A DNA stretch of 64,000 nucleotides from Yoonia maritima (GCF_003003285.1 NZ_PVTP01000009.1:1-64000), one strand, 5' to 3'; shown: positions 1 through 8,516, numbered from the stretch's first letter. The notes: generated by a model from the sequence alone, not told the origin. Program-made: numbers and translations.

Positions 1-12
1 GGATGCTTTCAT
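1..12 (-). CDS. 5' end of a gene leaving the window (first four codons)
   Basis: Read on the minus strand, an AAGGAG ribosome binding site sits 8 nt before an ATG whose frame (Met-Lys-Ala-Ser) runs off the left edge. The spacing and strength of the site suggest a real start, divergent from recO. Nothing can be said about the product from four codons. This is an inference from the ribosome binding site alone. Confidence 0.35.
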
Positions 13-217
13 CGCGCCCACTCCTTCTTCCAGCCAGAAAAATAGCAGTCGGAAACTCTAACTCAAAGTGATCCAGTTTTCAGGGGGCAAAGCACAGGCT
101 GGAGAGCCGATGGCCGTTCGTATCATCTTGCCTAAAATACTCCCGCCGGAGGCGGCCGAGGCTTGCAATTTTGTGGCTTGGCGTCTGATATGGCGAAATG
201 GTCCGGATATTACCCCA

Positions 218-943
218 ATGATCGAATGGCGCGATGAAGCGGCGTTGCTGGCTGCGCGACCTTTTGGCGAAACCTCCGTTATTATTGAGGTGTTTAGCGC
301 GGCCCATGGTCTGCATGCCGGCGTGGTGCGCGGTGGGACCAGTCGTAAGGTTGCCCCAACATTACAGCCCGGTGCGCAGCTTTCGGTGGCTTGGAAGGCG
401 CGGCTGGACAGTCATTTAGGGTCATTCACGGTTGAACCTATCCGTAGCCGCGCTGCGGTCGCTATGGGGGATCGGCTTGCGTTGGCGGGGCTGAACGCGG
501 TGTGCGCCATACTTGTGCTCGTTTTGCCAGAGCGGGAACCGCACTCTGAACTTTATGAGCGGACGATTAGCTTGCTGGATTTGTTGGGGCAGTCTGAGCT
601 TTGGCCGCTGGCCTATCTTCGGTGGGAACAGGCGCTGCTAGAGGAAATGGGATTTGGGATGGATTTGTCGGCCTGCGCCGTGCGCGGAACGAACGAAGAG
701 CTGATATATGTGTCCCCCAAATCTGGGCGTGCGGTAAGCCGTCAGGCGGCGGGCGAATGGGCGGACCGGTTGCTGCCACTTCCGCCTGTATTGGCGGGGC
801 AGGGCGACGCCACAAACGAAGAGATCGTCATCGCGTTGCGGACGACAGGGTATTTCCTTGAACATCGGTTGGTAAAGTCGATGGGTGACCGTCCGGTGCC
901 TTCGGCGCGTGCGCGACTGATTGAGGCGATTGCCCGTACCTAA
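218..943 (+). CDS. recO: DNA repair protein RecO
   Basis: RecO helps RecR load RecA on SSB-coated single-stranded DNA in the RecF pathway of gap repair. The 241-residue product begins [18 protein letters not shown] and continues into the N-terminal OB-fold typical of the family ([21 protein letters not shown]), followed by the helical C-terminal domain. The frame is open upstream to about position 68, but the extra residues do not resemble RecO and the family normally starts at this Met, so ATG 218 is chosen. In many alphaproteobacteria recO follows era; here the upstream side holds a divergent gene start instead. Its stop codon overlaps the 3' end of the damaged reductase gene on the other strand. 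Family assignment is confident. Confidence 0.9.
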   Translation: MIEWRDEAALLAARPFGETSVIIEVFSAAHGLHAGVVRGGTSRKVAPTLQPGAQLSVAWKARLDSHLGSFTVEPIRSRAAVAMGDRLALAGLNAVCAILVLVLPEREPHSELYERTISLLDLLGQSELWPLAYLRWEQALLEEMGFGMDLSACAVRGTNEELIYVSPKSGRAVSRQAAGEWADRLLPLPPVLAGQGDATNEEIVIALRTTGYFLEHRLVKSMGDRPVPSARARLIEAIART

Positions 944-1131
944 ATCAGGTTATTGTCGATGAGATGCGCGGCGGTTTCGACCACGCTTTTGGGCGTTTGT
1001 CGCATCCCGCGCCCTAGTGTTTTCATGGCACGGCTGTTGTCGATCTTTTCAATGCGTCCTAGAGACGGGACAATCTGCCTGATTGCGGGATCAAATATGC
1101 CCAGCAGCCGCACAACGAAATCGGGGGCCGT
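940..1131 (-). pseudogene. 3' remnant of the SDR reductase beyond the in-frame TGA
   Basis: Directly after the TGA at 1132-1134 the same frame reads TAPDFVVRLLGIFDPAIRQI and continues through GRIEKIDNSRAMKTLG to ASN-LEU-ILE and a TAG. This matches the C-terminal third expected of the reductase upstream. The flanking residues VVT*TAPDF suggest that an arginine codon CGA or a tryptophan codon TGG became TGA by one substitution. The remnant's stop overlaps the recO stop on the opposite strand, so the original gene was a complete convergent neighbour of recO. Confidence 0.7.
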
Positions 1132-1983
1132 TCACGTAACCACCCGACGCTGGGGGTAGGCTGCTTTGATCGCTTTGGCCATTTCGGCGAACATGATAAA
1201 TCGGTCCACTGTCATGATCCGTTGGCCGAAGGTTTCGGTGTTTTGGATTGCGTGCACGTGCATTTCCGCCACGTCGCGGACATCGACAGCAGTGAAGCCG
1301 AAGTTGGGAAGCATGGGGTCTTTGGCGCGTAGAATTCGTTCGATGACCTGCACCGATGTGCCAAATTTATTGTCCAGTGGCGGGCCAACCACGAAACCGG
1401 GGTTGATGATTGTGAGCTTCATTTCTGGCGCGTGGTCGCGGACGTAGTCCCAGGCAGCCAGCTCTGCCAAGGTTTTTGATTTCGTGTAGGGCGTGATGTC
1501 GGCGTCGTCTGGGTTAGTCCAATTCGTTTCGCTATAGGCTGTATCACCCGGAGGGAGCGCAGATCCGTTGATCGCGGCAGTCGACGACGTCATGATGACC
1601 CGTTTGATGCCCGCGTTGTTGGCAGCTTTTAGCGCCCGTAGTGCTCCATCGACGGCTGGCCGGATCAGGTCGTTTTCGTCTTTGGGCTGGACCATCGGAA
1701 ACGGAGATGCCGTGTGCAGTACCGTGTCGACCCCGGCCATCGCATCGGCCCAATTGTCATCACTGTTCAGATCAACCGCGGCAAATGTAAGTCGCTGGTC
1801 GAGGTTGTCGGTATCTGACAAATGCGCTGCAATCGCATCGCTGACCTCAGCGCTGCGGGCAAGATCCCGAACGGTGCCGCGAACATGATAGCCTGCTTCA
1901 AGAAGTCGGAGTGCAATGTGTTTGGCAATGTATCCGGACGCGCCGGTGAGCAGAACAGTTTTGGGCACAATACGCTCCGACAT
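1132..1983 (-). CDS. NAD(P)-dependent aldehyde/flavonol reductase-type SDR, cut short by TGA
   Basis: This is an extended short-chain dehydrogenase of the dihydroflavonol-4-reductase/aldehyde reductase type, expected to reduce a carbonyl substrate with NAD(P)H. The Rossmann motif is TGASGYIA (residues 13-20) and the catalytic pair is Y166-T-K-S-K170. The open frame ends after 283 codons at a TGA (1132-1134). The same frame continues without interruption for 63 more sense codons to a TAG at 940-942, and those residues look like the family's C-terminus. A full-length ancestor would have had 347 residues, normal for the family. The gene is therefore probably a pseudogene, or the base is a sequencing error. 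The substrate is unknown. It lies downstream of pcaF but behind a terminator-like hairpin. Confidence 0.75.
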   Translation of the reverse strand: MSERIVPKTVLLTGASGYIAKHIALRLLEAGYHVRGTVRDLARSAEVSDAIAAHLSDTDNLDQRLTFAAVDLNSDDNWADAMAGVDTVLHTASPFPMVQPKDENDLIRPAVDGALRALKAANNAGIKRVIMTSSTAAINGSALPPGDTAYSETNWTNPDDADITPYTKSKTLAELAAWDYVRDHAPEMKLTIINPGFVVGPPLDNKFGTSVQVIERILRAKDPMLPNFGFTAVDVRDVAEMHVHAIQNTETFGQRIMTVDRFIMFAEMAKAIKAAYPQRRVVT

Positions 1984-2082
1984 AATCAGGGGTGGTCCAA
2001 GAATGACCTTGCTGGTAGAAGTATCCGGTTCGCGCTTTGCAGGCTATGTGCATTTGTCGAATTGGCTCGACCTGCGTTAAAG

Positions 2083-2112
2083 ATGCAACCCCAAGGTGTT
2101 TTGGGGCTGCAT
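2083..2112 (-). terminator. Terminator-like hairpin after pcaF
   Basis: Arms ATGCAACCCCAA and TTGGGGCTGCAT pair over 11 of 12 positions around a 6-nt loop, just beyond the pcaF stop. The T-run on the minus strand is short (CTTTAA), so termination strength is uncertain. Confidence 0.5.
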
Positions 2113-2121
2113 TTAGTTTAG

Positions 2122-3324
2122 TTAGACTCTTTCGAGGGCCACGGCGATACCTTGCCCAACGCCGATACACATCGTCGCCAGTGCGTATTTGCCGCCGGTC
2201 CGTTGCATTTGTAGGGCCGCTGTACCTGCGATCCGCGCGCCGGACATGCCCAACGGGTGACCCAATGCAATTGCACCGCCGTTTGGGTTTACCCGTGCAT
2301 CGTCATCGGCAACGCCAAGGGCCCGTAGCGTGGCGAGGCCCTGCGATGCGAAGGCTTCGTTCAGTTCGATCACGTCGAATGAATCAGCGGTTAGTCCAAG
2401 TCGTGCCATCAGTTTTTGCGACGCTGGAGCAGGGCCAAAGCCCATGATCCGTGGTGCAACGCCGGCGCTTGCGCCGCCCATGACGCGTGCGATTGGTGTC
2501 AGCCCATGGCGTTTGATTGCATCCTCGTTCGCGATGATCAGCGCGGCTGCCCCATCATTTACGCCGGACGCGTTACCTGCGGTCACTGACCCGCCTTCGC
2601 GGAATGGCGCGCGCAGTTTGGCCAATGCCTCGGCCGTAGTTTGTGGACGTGGGTGTTCGTCTGTGTCGACAACAACCGCTTCACCCTTGCGCTGTGGGAT
2701 GGTCACTGGTGTGATTTCCTGCGCTAGCGTGCCGTTTTCCATCGCGACGCCTGCTTTGTGCTGGGAACGCAGCGCAAAGGCGTCTTGGTCTTCGCGCGAC
2801 ACGTTGAAGTCTTCGGCCACGTTTTCTGCTGTCTCTGGCATCGAATCGACGCCGTATTGCGATTTCATCAGCGGGTTCACAAAGCGCCAGCCGATAGTGG
2901 TGTCGTGGATTTCGTTCGCGCGGGAATAGGCGCTTGTCGCTTTGGGCATCACAAAGGGTGCGCGGCTCATGCTTTCGACGCCGCCAGCGATGATCATGTC
3001 AGCCTCGCCTGCTTTGATGCTGCGTGCGGCCAAGATCAGCGCGTCCATGCCGGACCCGCATAGGCGGTTCACCGTTGAACCCGGCACGGTTTCGGGCAGG
3101 CCAGCCAATAGCGCGGACATGCGTGCGACGTTGCGGTTGTCTTCGCCTGCTTGGTTGGCGCAGCCAAAGTAGACCTCGTCTACGGTTGCCCAGTCGATGT
3201 CGTGGCGGGCCATGAGTGCGCGCAGCGGTACGGCACCAAGGTCGTCCGCACGGACAGGGGCAAGCGCCCCGCCGAAGCGCCCGATAGGCGTGCGGATGTA
3301 GTCGCAGATATATGCTTGGGTCAT
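2122..3324 (-). CDS. pcaF: 3-oxoadipyl-CoA thiolase
   Basis: It catalyses the last step of the beta-ketoadipate pathway, cleaving 3-oxoadipyl-CoA with CoA to succinyl-CoA and acetyl-CoA in the cytoplasm. The 400-residue protein has the thiolase catalytic set: the acyl-accepting C89 in NRLCGSG, H356 in ALGHPLG and C386 in MCIGVGQG. The opening MTQAYICDYIRTPIGRFGGA is characteristic of PcaF rather than of biosynthetic acetoacetyl-CoA thiolases. It is the third gene of a tight minus-strand operon pcaI-pcaJ-pcaF, 9 bp after pcaJ, which supports the specific substrate. A general acetyl-CoA acyltransferase role cannot be fully excluded. Confidence 0.9.
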   Translation of the reverse strand: MTQAYICDYIRTPIGRFGGALAPVRADDLGAVPLRALMARHDIDWATVDEVYFGCANQAGEDNRNVARMSALLAGLPETVPGSTVNRLCGSGMDALILAARSIKAGEADMIIAGGVESMSRAPFVMPKATSAYSRANEIHDTTIGWRFVNPLMKSQYGVDSMPETAENVAEDFNVSREDQDAFALRSQHKAGVAMENGTLAQEITPVTIPQRKGEAVVVDTDEHPRPQTTAEALAKLRAPFREGGSVTAGNASGVNDGAAALIIANEDAIKRHGLTPIARVMGGASAGVAPRIMGFGPAPASQKLMARLGLTADSFDVIELNEAFASQGLATLRALGVADDDARVNPNGGAIALGHPLGMSGARIAGTAALQMQRTGGKYALATMCIGVGQGIAVALERV

Positions 3325-3333
3325 TGTGATACC

Positions 3334-4017
3334 TTACAGTTCAGGGACGATCAGATCGCCCACGGTGTCTGTTGTGTGCAGCGTCGCGCCGGTCAGTGCT
3401 TGGAGATCGTCGAATGAAATCGCAGGGAGCTTTTCACGCAGGACAAAGTGGCCGTCTTCGATGTCGACAACGGCAAGTGACGTATAAACACGTGTCACAC
3501 AGCCAACGCCAGTCAGCGGCAGTGAGCACTTTGAAACCAGTTTGGGATCGCCCTTTTTGGTCAGGTGATCTGTGATGACCGCGACGCGTTTTGCGCCATG
3601 CACAAGATCCATCGCACCGCCAACAGCAGGAACGCCGCCGCGACCAGTGGACCAGTTCGCGAGATCACCTGTTTCGGCAACTTCGTAAGCGCCAAGGATA
3701 GCTACATCCAAGTGCCCGCCGCGTACCATCGCAAAACTGTCCGCGTGGTGAAAGAACGATGCGCCGGGGTTTAGCGTGACCGCTTTTTTGCCAGCGTTGA
3801 TCAGGTCCCAGTCTTCTTCGCCGGGTGCAGGTGGTGCGCCGAAATCAAGGATGCCGTTTTCGGTGTGATAGATCGCTTGGCAGCCTTCGCGTTGATAGCG
3901 GGCAACCATTTCCGGGAACCCGATACCAAGGTTCACATAGGCCCCATCGTCGATGTCTTGTGCGGCACGCCATGCGATTTGCGCGTTGCTTAGTTTGATG
4001 TCGTCGATCTGGGTCAT
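3334..4017 (-). CDS. pcaJ: 3-oxoadipate CoA-transferase subunit B
   Basis: This is the beta subunit of the succinyl-CoA:3-oxoadipate CoA-transferase, which activates 3-oxoadipate before thiolysis by PcaF. The 227-residue protein carries the family I CoA-transferase catalytic glutamate E53 in HTENGIL and the glycine-rich stretch VNLGIGFPEMV. Its ATG overlaps the pcaI stop by 4 nt, consistent with translational coupling of the two subunits. Sequence alone does not separate 3-oxoadipate from acetoacetate transferases (ScoB); the adjacent pcaF and the divergent IclR gene favour 3-oxoadipate. Confidence 0.88.
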   Translation of the reverse strand: MTQIDDIKLSNAQIAWRAAQDIDDGAYVNLGIGFPEMVARYQREGCQAIYHTENGILDFGAPPAPGEEDWDLINAGKKAVTLNPGASFFHHADSFAMVRGGHLDVAILGAYEVAETGDLANWSTGRGGVPAVGGAMDLVHGAKRVAVITDHLTKKGDPKLVSKCSLPLTGVGCVTRVYTSLAVVDIEDGHFVLREKLPAISFDDLQALTGATLHTTDTVGDLIVPEL

Positions 4018-4721
4018 GGGTATACCGCCTCTGCGAGGTTAAGCACTTCTTCTTGGGCTGGGTTTTGCACCTCGATCACACCGTTCACAAAGATGCCGGG
4101 GGTGATCACGGTTTCGGGGTCGATTGCACCGGGTTGGGTCAATTCACTGACCTGAACGATGGTGTTTTTCGCGGCCATGCACATGAGCGGGCCAAAGTTG
4201 CGGCCTGCCTTGTTGTAGGTCAGGTTGCCGTGAGTATCGCCGCGTTCTGCTTTGACCAACGCAAAGTCAGCCTTGAGCCAGCGTTCTTGTACATATGACC
4301 GTCCTTCGAATTTTTCGACAGGCTTACCTTCGGCCAATTCGGTTCCGAAACTGGTGGGGGTGTAGAACGCGGGGATGCCAGCACCACCCGCACGAATGCG
4401 TTCGGCTAGCGTGCCTTGTGGCACGATTTCGAGTTCGATCTTGCCCGCAAGGTAACGTTCGGTGAACGCGCGAGGGTCTTTGGAACGCGGGAAAGAGCAG
4501 ACCATTTTCGCGACCATGTCTTGTTCGATCATCGCGGCAATGCCGATATGGCCGTTGCCCGCGTTGTTGTTGATCACAGTTAGGTTGCGCGGGCGGCAGT
4601 CGATCAGCGCATGGATCAGTTCGATTGGCGCGCCAGAGCCGCCGAAGCCGCCGATCATGATCGTCGCCCCATCGGGAATAACCGACACAGCGTCGGCGAG
4701 TGAATGTAGTGTCTTGTCCAT
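4014..4721 (-). CDS. pcaI: 3-oxoadipate CoA-transferase subunit A
   Basis: Alpha subunit of the CoA-transferase that works with PcaJ. The 235-residue product starts MDKTLHSLADAVSVIPDGAT and has the IMIGGFGGSGAP motif that binds CoA in this family. An in-frame start 54 nt upstream exists, but ATG 4721 is preferred because AGAGG lies just before it and the extra residues do not look like the family. It is first in the pcaIJF operon. The promoter must lie in the roughly 100 bp shared with the divergent regulator gene, where an inverted repeat sits at 4790-4810. Confidence 0.88.
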   Translation of the reverse strand: MDKTLHSLADAVSVIPDGATIMIGGFGGSGAPIELIHALIDCRPRNLTVINNNAGNGHIGIAAMIEQDMVAKMVCSFPRSKDPRAFTERYLAGKIELEIVPQGTLAERIRAGGAGIPAFYTPTSFGTELAEGKPVEKFEGRSYVQERWLKADFALVKAERGDTHGNLTYNKAGRNFGPLMCMAAKNTIVQVSELTQPGAIDPETVITPGIFVNGVIEVQNPAQEEVLNLAEAVYP

Positions 4722-4789
4722 TGGAACCTCTTGGCAGGGATGGAAAGAAACTACGCCCTGGGCATGACAGGCCAATCTAAAACGTGCGT

Positions 4790-4810
4790 ATTGTGATATT
4801 TGTTCACAAT
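4790..4810. promoter_or_regulatory. Candidate IclR-family operator between pcaI and pcaR
   Basis: The sequence contains ATTGTGA, 7 bp, TCACAAT: a perfect 7-bp inverted repeat midway between the divergent pcaI and IclR gene starts. A further GTGATAC half follows at once. Pca-type IclR regulators typically bind such sites in the shared promoter. Binding here is an inference. Confidence 0.5.
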
Positions 4811-4828
4811 GTGATACAGGCTGTTCGC

Positions 4829-5587
4829 ATGGTAAACCGGACAGACTTTATATCGTCATTCGCTAAGGGTTTAAGGGTGATCGAGGCGTTTAGTGCCGAA
4901 ACGCCTCGCCTTTCGGTGGCAGAGGCGGCGGCCAATGCGGGCCTAGATCGCGCGACGGCGCGTCGCTGTTTGTTGACGTTAAACGAACTTGGCTATGCTG
5001 ATTACGACGGTAAGTTCTTTCAGCTTACCCCACGTGTATTGCGGTTGGGGATGGGCGCGTTGGCCGCCCTGCCATTGCCGCAGATCGTGCAGCCGTGGCT
5101 GGATCAGCTATCGCAGCAAACCGGGCAATCGTCGTCTGTTGCGCTGCTGGACGAGACAGAGATCGTCTATGTCGCACGCGCTGCCCAGACCCGCGTTATG
5201 TCGATTGGGCTGATGCCCGGTTCGCGACTGCCTGCGCATTGCACGTCGATGGGGCGGGTGTTGTTGGCGGCATTGCCAGAGGCCGAGGCCCTTACCCTGA
5301 TCGAACAGGGTGACATGACACCGCGCACAGCGACCAGTCTTACTGATCCCGCTGATTTGATGGCCCGATTGGATCAAGTGCGTCGTGATGGATATGCGTT
5401 GATCGACCAAGAGGTCGAGATGGGCCTGCGGTCTATCGCTGTTCCAGTCCGCAATACGCGTGGGCAAACGGTTGCGGCGCTGAATATCGGTGTCGCCGCA
5501 GTGCAGGCAGAAGTCGATGATCTGGTCACCGCCTATCTGCCGCTATTGCAAAAGGTGCAGGCTGGCCTGCAACGCGTGCTGAATTAA
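4829..5587 (+). CDS. pcaR: IclR-family regulator of pcaIJF (PcaR-like)
   Basis: A transcription factor of 252 residues with an N-terminal winged helix-turn-helix (LSVAEAAANAGLDRATARR, then LNELGYADYDG) and a C-terminal IclR effector domain (SIGLMPGSRLPAHCTSMGRV, later GLRSIAVPVRN). Divergent orientation from pcaIJF, with an inverted repeat between them, suggests it controls that operon in response to a pathway intermediate such as 3-oxoadipate. ATG 4829 is chosen over an upstream GTG at 4784 because residues before MVNRTDFISSFAKGL are not family-like and would run through the operator. Its stop overlaps that of the convergent acyl-CoA dehydrogenase gene. Confidence 0.8.
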   Translation: MVNRTDFISSFAKGLRVIEAFSAETPRLSVAEAAANAGLDRATARRCLLTLNELGYADYDGKFFQLTPRVLRLGMGALAALPLPQIVQPWLDQLSQQTGQSSSVALLDETEIVYVARAAQTRVMSIGLMPGSRLPAHCTSMGRVLLAALPEAEALTLIEQGDMTPRTATSLTDPADLMARLDQVRRDGYALIDQEVEMGLRSIAVPVRNTRGQTVAALNIGVAAVQAEVDDLVTAYLPLLQKVQAGLQRVLN

Positions 5588-7269
5588 TCCAGTACCCGAC
5601 GTGCAATGACCTGTGCCTGAATTTCGGCAGCACCTTCAAAGATGTTCAGGATACGTGCGTCACACAGGATACGGCTGACCTTGTATTCAAGCGCAAAGCC
5701 GTTTCCACCGTGGATTTGTAGCGCGTTATCTGCGCAAGCCCATGCGATCCGTGCGCCCAACAGTTTCGCCATACCTGCCTCTAGGTCGCAGCGGCGGTCG
5801 TTGTCTTTTTCGGCGGCGCTAAAATATGTCAATTGGCGGGCGATCATGATCTCGACTGCCATCATGGCCAGCTTGCCCGACACACGTGGGAAGTCGATGA
5901 GCGATTTGCCAAACTGTTTGCGGTCTTGGGCATACTGCATGCCAACGTCCAGCGCCGATTGCGCGACACCAATGGCGCGGGCCGCGGTTTGAATGCGCGC
6001 GCTTTCGAACGTCTGCATCAATTGCTTAAACCCTTTGCCAGTTTCACCGCCAAGCAGGTTTTCGCCTTTGACCTTGAAACCGTCAAAGCCAAGTTCGTAT
6101 TCTTTCATCCCGCGATAGCCAAGCACCTCAATCTCACCGCCGGTCATGCCGGGGGTTGGGAATGGGTCTTCGTCGGTGCCGGGTGTCTTTTCTGCAAGGA
6201 ACATGGACAGGCCGCGATAGTCGGTCGTGTCTGGGTCGGTACGGGCCAGCAGCGTCATCACATGGGTCCGTGCAGCGTGAGTGATCCACGTCTTATTTCC
6301 TGTCACTTCCCAGTCGTCGCCCTTTTTGACGGCGCGGGTGCGTAGTGAACCAAGGTCAGACCCAGTGTTAGGCTCTGTAAATACCGCAGTTGGCAGGATT
6401 TCTGCGCTGGCGATGCCGGGCAACCAATGTTGTTTTTGTTCTTCGGTGCCGCCGCAAAGGATCAGCTCGGCCGCGATTTCGGACCGGGTGCCAAGGCTAC
6501 CAACACCGATATAACCGCGCGACAGTTCTTCGGAGACAACACACATGGATGCTTTGGACAGGCCAAAGCCGCCGTATTCTTCGGGGATGGTCAGGCCGAA
6601 AACGCCCATCTCGGCCATCTCTTCGATGATTTCGATCGGGATCAGTTCGTCTTTGAGGTGCCAGTCGTGGGCGTATGGTTCGACCTTATCAACGCTGAAG
6701 CGACGGAACTGTTCGCGGATCATTTCGAGTTCATCATCAAGGCCAGTCGCCCCGACGGTCACATTCGCGGACTGTTCTTGCATCAGTGCGACCAGCCGCG
6801 TGCGTGCGGCTTGGGTGTTGCCTGATTGCGTGAGTGTCATCACTTCGGGCAGCATCAGTGCGCGCATTTCGTCTTGGGTCAGGCCGATATCCTGAAGGCG
6901 CAGGATCTCGCCTTGGCTCATCGGGATGCCGCCGTAAATCTGCCAGAGGTATTCACCAAATGCGATCTGGTGGATCAGCTGTTCGACCTCTCCGAATTTA
7001 CCGTCCGCTTGCAAGCGAGTCGCCCAGTTTTGCATTTGTTGCAGGGACTGGGCGTAGGTTGCCAGCCACGCCAGCCCGTGGGCGGCGGTTTGGTTTTCTT
7101 CGATCAGACGTGCAGAAACGCGGTCGCCGTCTGTAACGGTCTCGCGGACTGCGGCTTTGGCGCGTGTCACTACATAGTCGACGGCGGGAAGCGCGACATC
7201 GCATAGCTGCAATAGATCGGCCAGAATTGGGTTGCTGGTCTGTGTCATGTCCTGTCCATCATGTGGCAT
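5584..7269 (-). CDS. mcd: (2S)-methylsuccinyl-CoA dehydrogenase-type acyl-CoA dehydrogenase
   Basis: A flavin-dependent acyl-CoA dehydrogenase of 561 residues, far longer than the usual 380. About 170 N-terminal residues form a helical extension before the standard domains (IREQFRRFSVDKVEPYAHDW onward, AVFTEPNTGSDL, then LQIHGGNGFALEYKVSRILCD). This architecture is that of methylsuccinyl-CoA dehydrogenase, which makes mesaconyl-CoA in the ethylmalonyl-CoA pathway of acetate assimilation in Rhodobacteraceae. Electrons would pass to the EtfAB encoded at 24.5-26.2 kb. The start at 7269 has a good AGGGGA site; a second Met at 7248 is possible. Substrate assignment rests on length and family, without a search. 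Confidence 0.78.
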   Translation of the reverse strand: MPHDGQDMTQTSNPILADLLQLCDVALPAVDYVVTRAKAAVRETVTDGDRVSARLIEENQTAAHGLAWLATYAQSLQQMQNWATRLQADGKFGEVEQLIHQIAFGEYLWQIYGGIPMSQGEILRLQDIGLTQDEMRALMLPEVMTLTQSGNTQAARTRLVALMQEQSANVTVGATGLDDELEMIREQFRRFSVDKVEPYAHDWHLKDELIPIEIIEEMAEMGVFGLTIPEEYGGFGLSKASMCVVSEELSRGYIGVGSLGTRSEIAAELILCGGTEEQKQHWLPGIASAEILPTAVFTEPNTGSDLGSLRTRAVKKGDDWEVTGNKTWITHAARTHVMTLLARTDPDTTDYRGLSMFLAEKTPGTDEDPFPTPGMTGGEIEVLGYRGMKEYELGFDGFKVKGENLLGGETGKGFKQLMQTFESARIQTAARAIGVAQSALDVGMQYAQDRKQFGKSLIDFPRVSGKLAMMAVEIMIARQLTYFSAAEKDNDRRCDLEAGMAKLLGARIAWACADNALQIHGGNGFALEYKVSRILCDARILNIFEGAAEIQAQVIARRVLD

Positions 7270-7285
7270 CCGTCGATTCCCCTTA

Positions 7286-7323
7286 GTTTGCAGGTGCAGA
7301 GATAATATGTTTGCACTTGCAGC
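7286..7323. promoter_or_regulatory. Tandem TTTGCA-type repeats upstream of mcd
   Basis: GTTTGCAGGTGCAG begins at 7286 and GTTTGCACTTGCAG at 7309, a near-identical direct repeat 23 bp apart, followed by CGCAA. They lie just upstream of mcd and between it and the divergent permease gene. TTTGCAA-like sites are used by the PccR/RamB family that controls acyl-CoA assimilation genes in related bacteria; its action here is a guess from motif resemblance. Confidence 0.4.
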
Positions 7324-7416
7324 GCAATATTAATTCACAAACGAATAACTTTTAGAACGAAAGTGTCGTAACGAAATTGGGGCTGTCAGTCGGTTAGGAA
7401 CGGCGTATGCACAGGT

Positions 7417-8187
7417 ATGTTTGACCTTCTTGATATTCTTCCGCTGTCATTATTGATCTTTGCTTGCGCCGTGACATTGCTTGGTGGCTTTGTAAAAGGG
7501 GCTGTCGGTTTTGCGATGCCGTTGATCATGATTTCCGGCATGGGGATTTTGATCGAACCACAAATTGTCGTGGCCGGTGTGATCATTCCGATTGTGGTTA
7601 CGAATGGAATGCAGGTCGCCCGCGCAGGGTTAGGGTCTGCATGGGACAGTCTAAAGGAGCATTGGCGTTACGTGCTTGTGGTCTGCGTGATGATCCTCGT
7701 TTCAGCGCAGTTCCTACGCAGCATTCCCGCAAATGCGATGTTTATCGTGCTGGGCGTGCCTGTTGTCGGGCTATGCGCGATCCAGCTGGTGGGGTGGCAC
7801 CCTCGTATCCCCCCAAAGCACCGCCGCGTTTTCGAATGGGGTGCTGGCGCAGTGTCGGGCGCGCTTGGCGGTTTGGCTGGCACATGGGGGCCGCCGACAG
7901 TTCTGTATCTTCTCGCGCTTGATACGCCCCGTGCCCGTCAAATGGCCGTGCAAGGTGTAATCTATGGGCTGGGGTCTCTGATGCTGTTTCTTGGGCATCT
8001 GCGGTCCGGCGTGTTGAATGCCCAGACGTGGCAATTGTCGGCGTTGCTTGTGTTGCCTGCGATTGCCGGGATGTGGCTGGGATTCAAATTAGGTGATCGG
8101 TTTGACCAAGAACGGTTCCGCCGCGCGACGCTTTGGGTGTTGGTGCTTGCTGGTGCAAACCTGATCCGTCGGGGACTGGTGGGTTAG
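7417..8187 (+). CDS. TauE/SafE-family membrane permease
   Basis: An integral inner-membrane protein of 256 residues with about eight hydrophobic segments, belonging to the TauE/SafE (DUF81) family of small anion exporters or importers. Family marks are GGFVKGAVGFAMPL near residues 23-36 and the repeated second half GALGGLAGTWGPPTVLYLL. Characterised members move sulfite, sulfoacetate or other organosulfur anions, but the substrate cannot be read from sequence. It is divergent from mcd, so a role connected with acyl-CoA metabolism or organic-acid traffic is possible but unsupported. The ribosome binding site is weak. Confidence 0.8.
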   Translation: MFDLLDILPLSLLIFACAVTLLGGFVKGAVGFAMPLIMISGMGILIEPQIVVAGVIIPIVVTNGMQVARAGLGSAWDSLKEHWRYVLVVCVMILVSAQFLRSIPANAMFIVLGVPVVGLCAIQLVGWHPRIPPKHRRVFEWGAGAVSGALGGLAGTWGPPTVLYLLALDTPRARQMAVQGVIYGLGSLMLFLGHLRSGVLNAQTWQLSALLVLPAIAGMWLGFKLGDRFDQERFRRATLWVLVLAGANLIRRGLVG

Positions 8188-8192
8188 GGGCC

Positions 8193-8516
8193 TTAGGGGG
8201 TTACGAACTGCGTCGTGAATACGATGACGATCCATAGCAAAAATGCACCAAGTGCGGCCAAGCCAGCTGCCTTTGATCCGGCATAGTACTCCGCCGATAG
8301 GACGATGAGAGAACATAGGGCCCAAATCGATATGATGAGAAATGGGAATTCATATTCGCCAAACATGTTTAAAAAGCTGGCAGCCGACACGAAAACACCG
8401 ACAAACGCGATGGCACGAATGCTGTTTCGCCAGAATGGGTGCCTTGGCTTATCCTCAGTACCGTAAATCGTCACACTGATGATTGCTAAAATGAATTCAA
8501 GGATATCGTCCATCAA
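8193..8516 (-). CDS. Small membrane protein of unknown function
   Basis: The 107-residue product has three predicted membrane segments: an N-terminal helix (ILEFILAIISVTIY), a middle hairpin (AIAFVGVFVSAASFL and FLIISIWALCSLIVL) and a C-terminal helix (GAFLLWIVIVFTTQF). No family is recognised. The first two codons are both ATG, so the start may be at 8516 or 8513. It converges with the permease gene, only 5 bp between stops, and lies 3' of a secreted-protein gene on the same strand. It could be a genuine small protein or a chance hydrophobic frame; the length and clean helices favour the first. Confidence 0.55.
   Translation of the reverse strand: MMDDILEFILAIISVTIYGTEDKPRHPFWRNSIRAIAFVGVFVSAASFLNMFGEYEFPFLIISIWALCSLIVLSAEYYAGSKAAGLAALGAFLLWIVIVFTTQFVTP

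Noticed and set aside
68..217. N-terminal extension of RecO by 50 residues
   Set aside because: The added residues lack family similarity; the canonical MIEW start has the right position.
1132..1134. TGA in the reductase as a selenocysteine codon
   Set aside because: The position is not an active-site Cys in this family; the context VVT*TAPDF suggests Arg or Trp, and no SECIS-like hairpin is evident.
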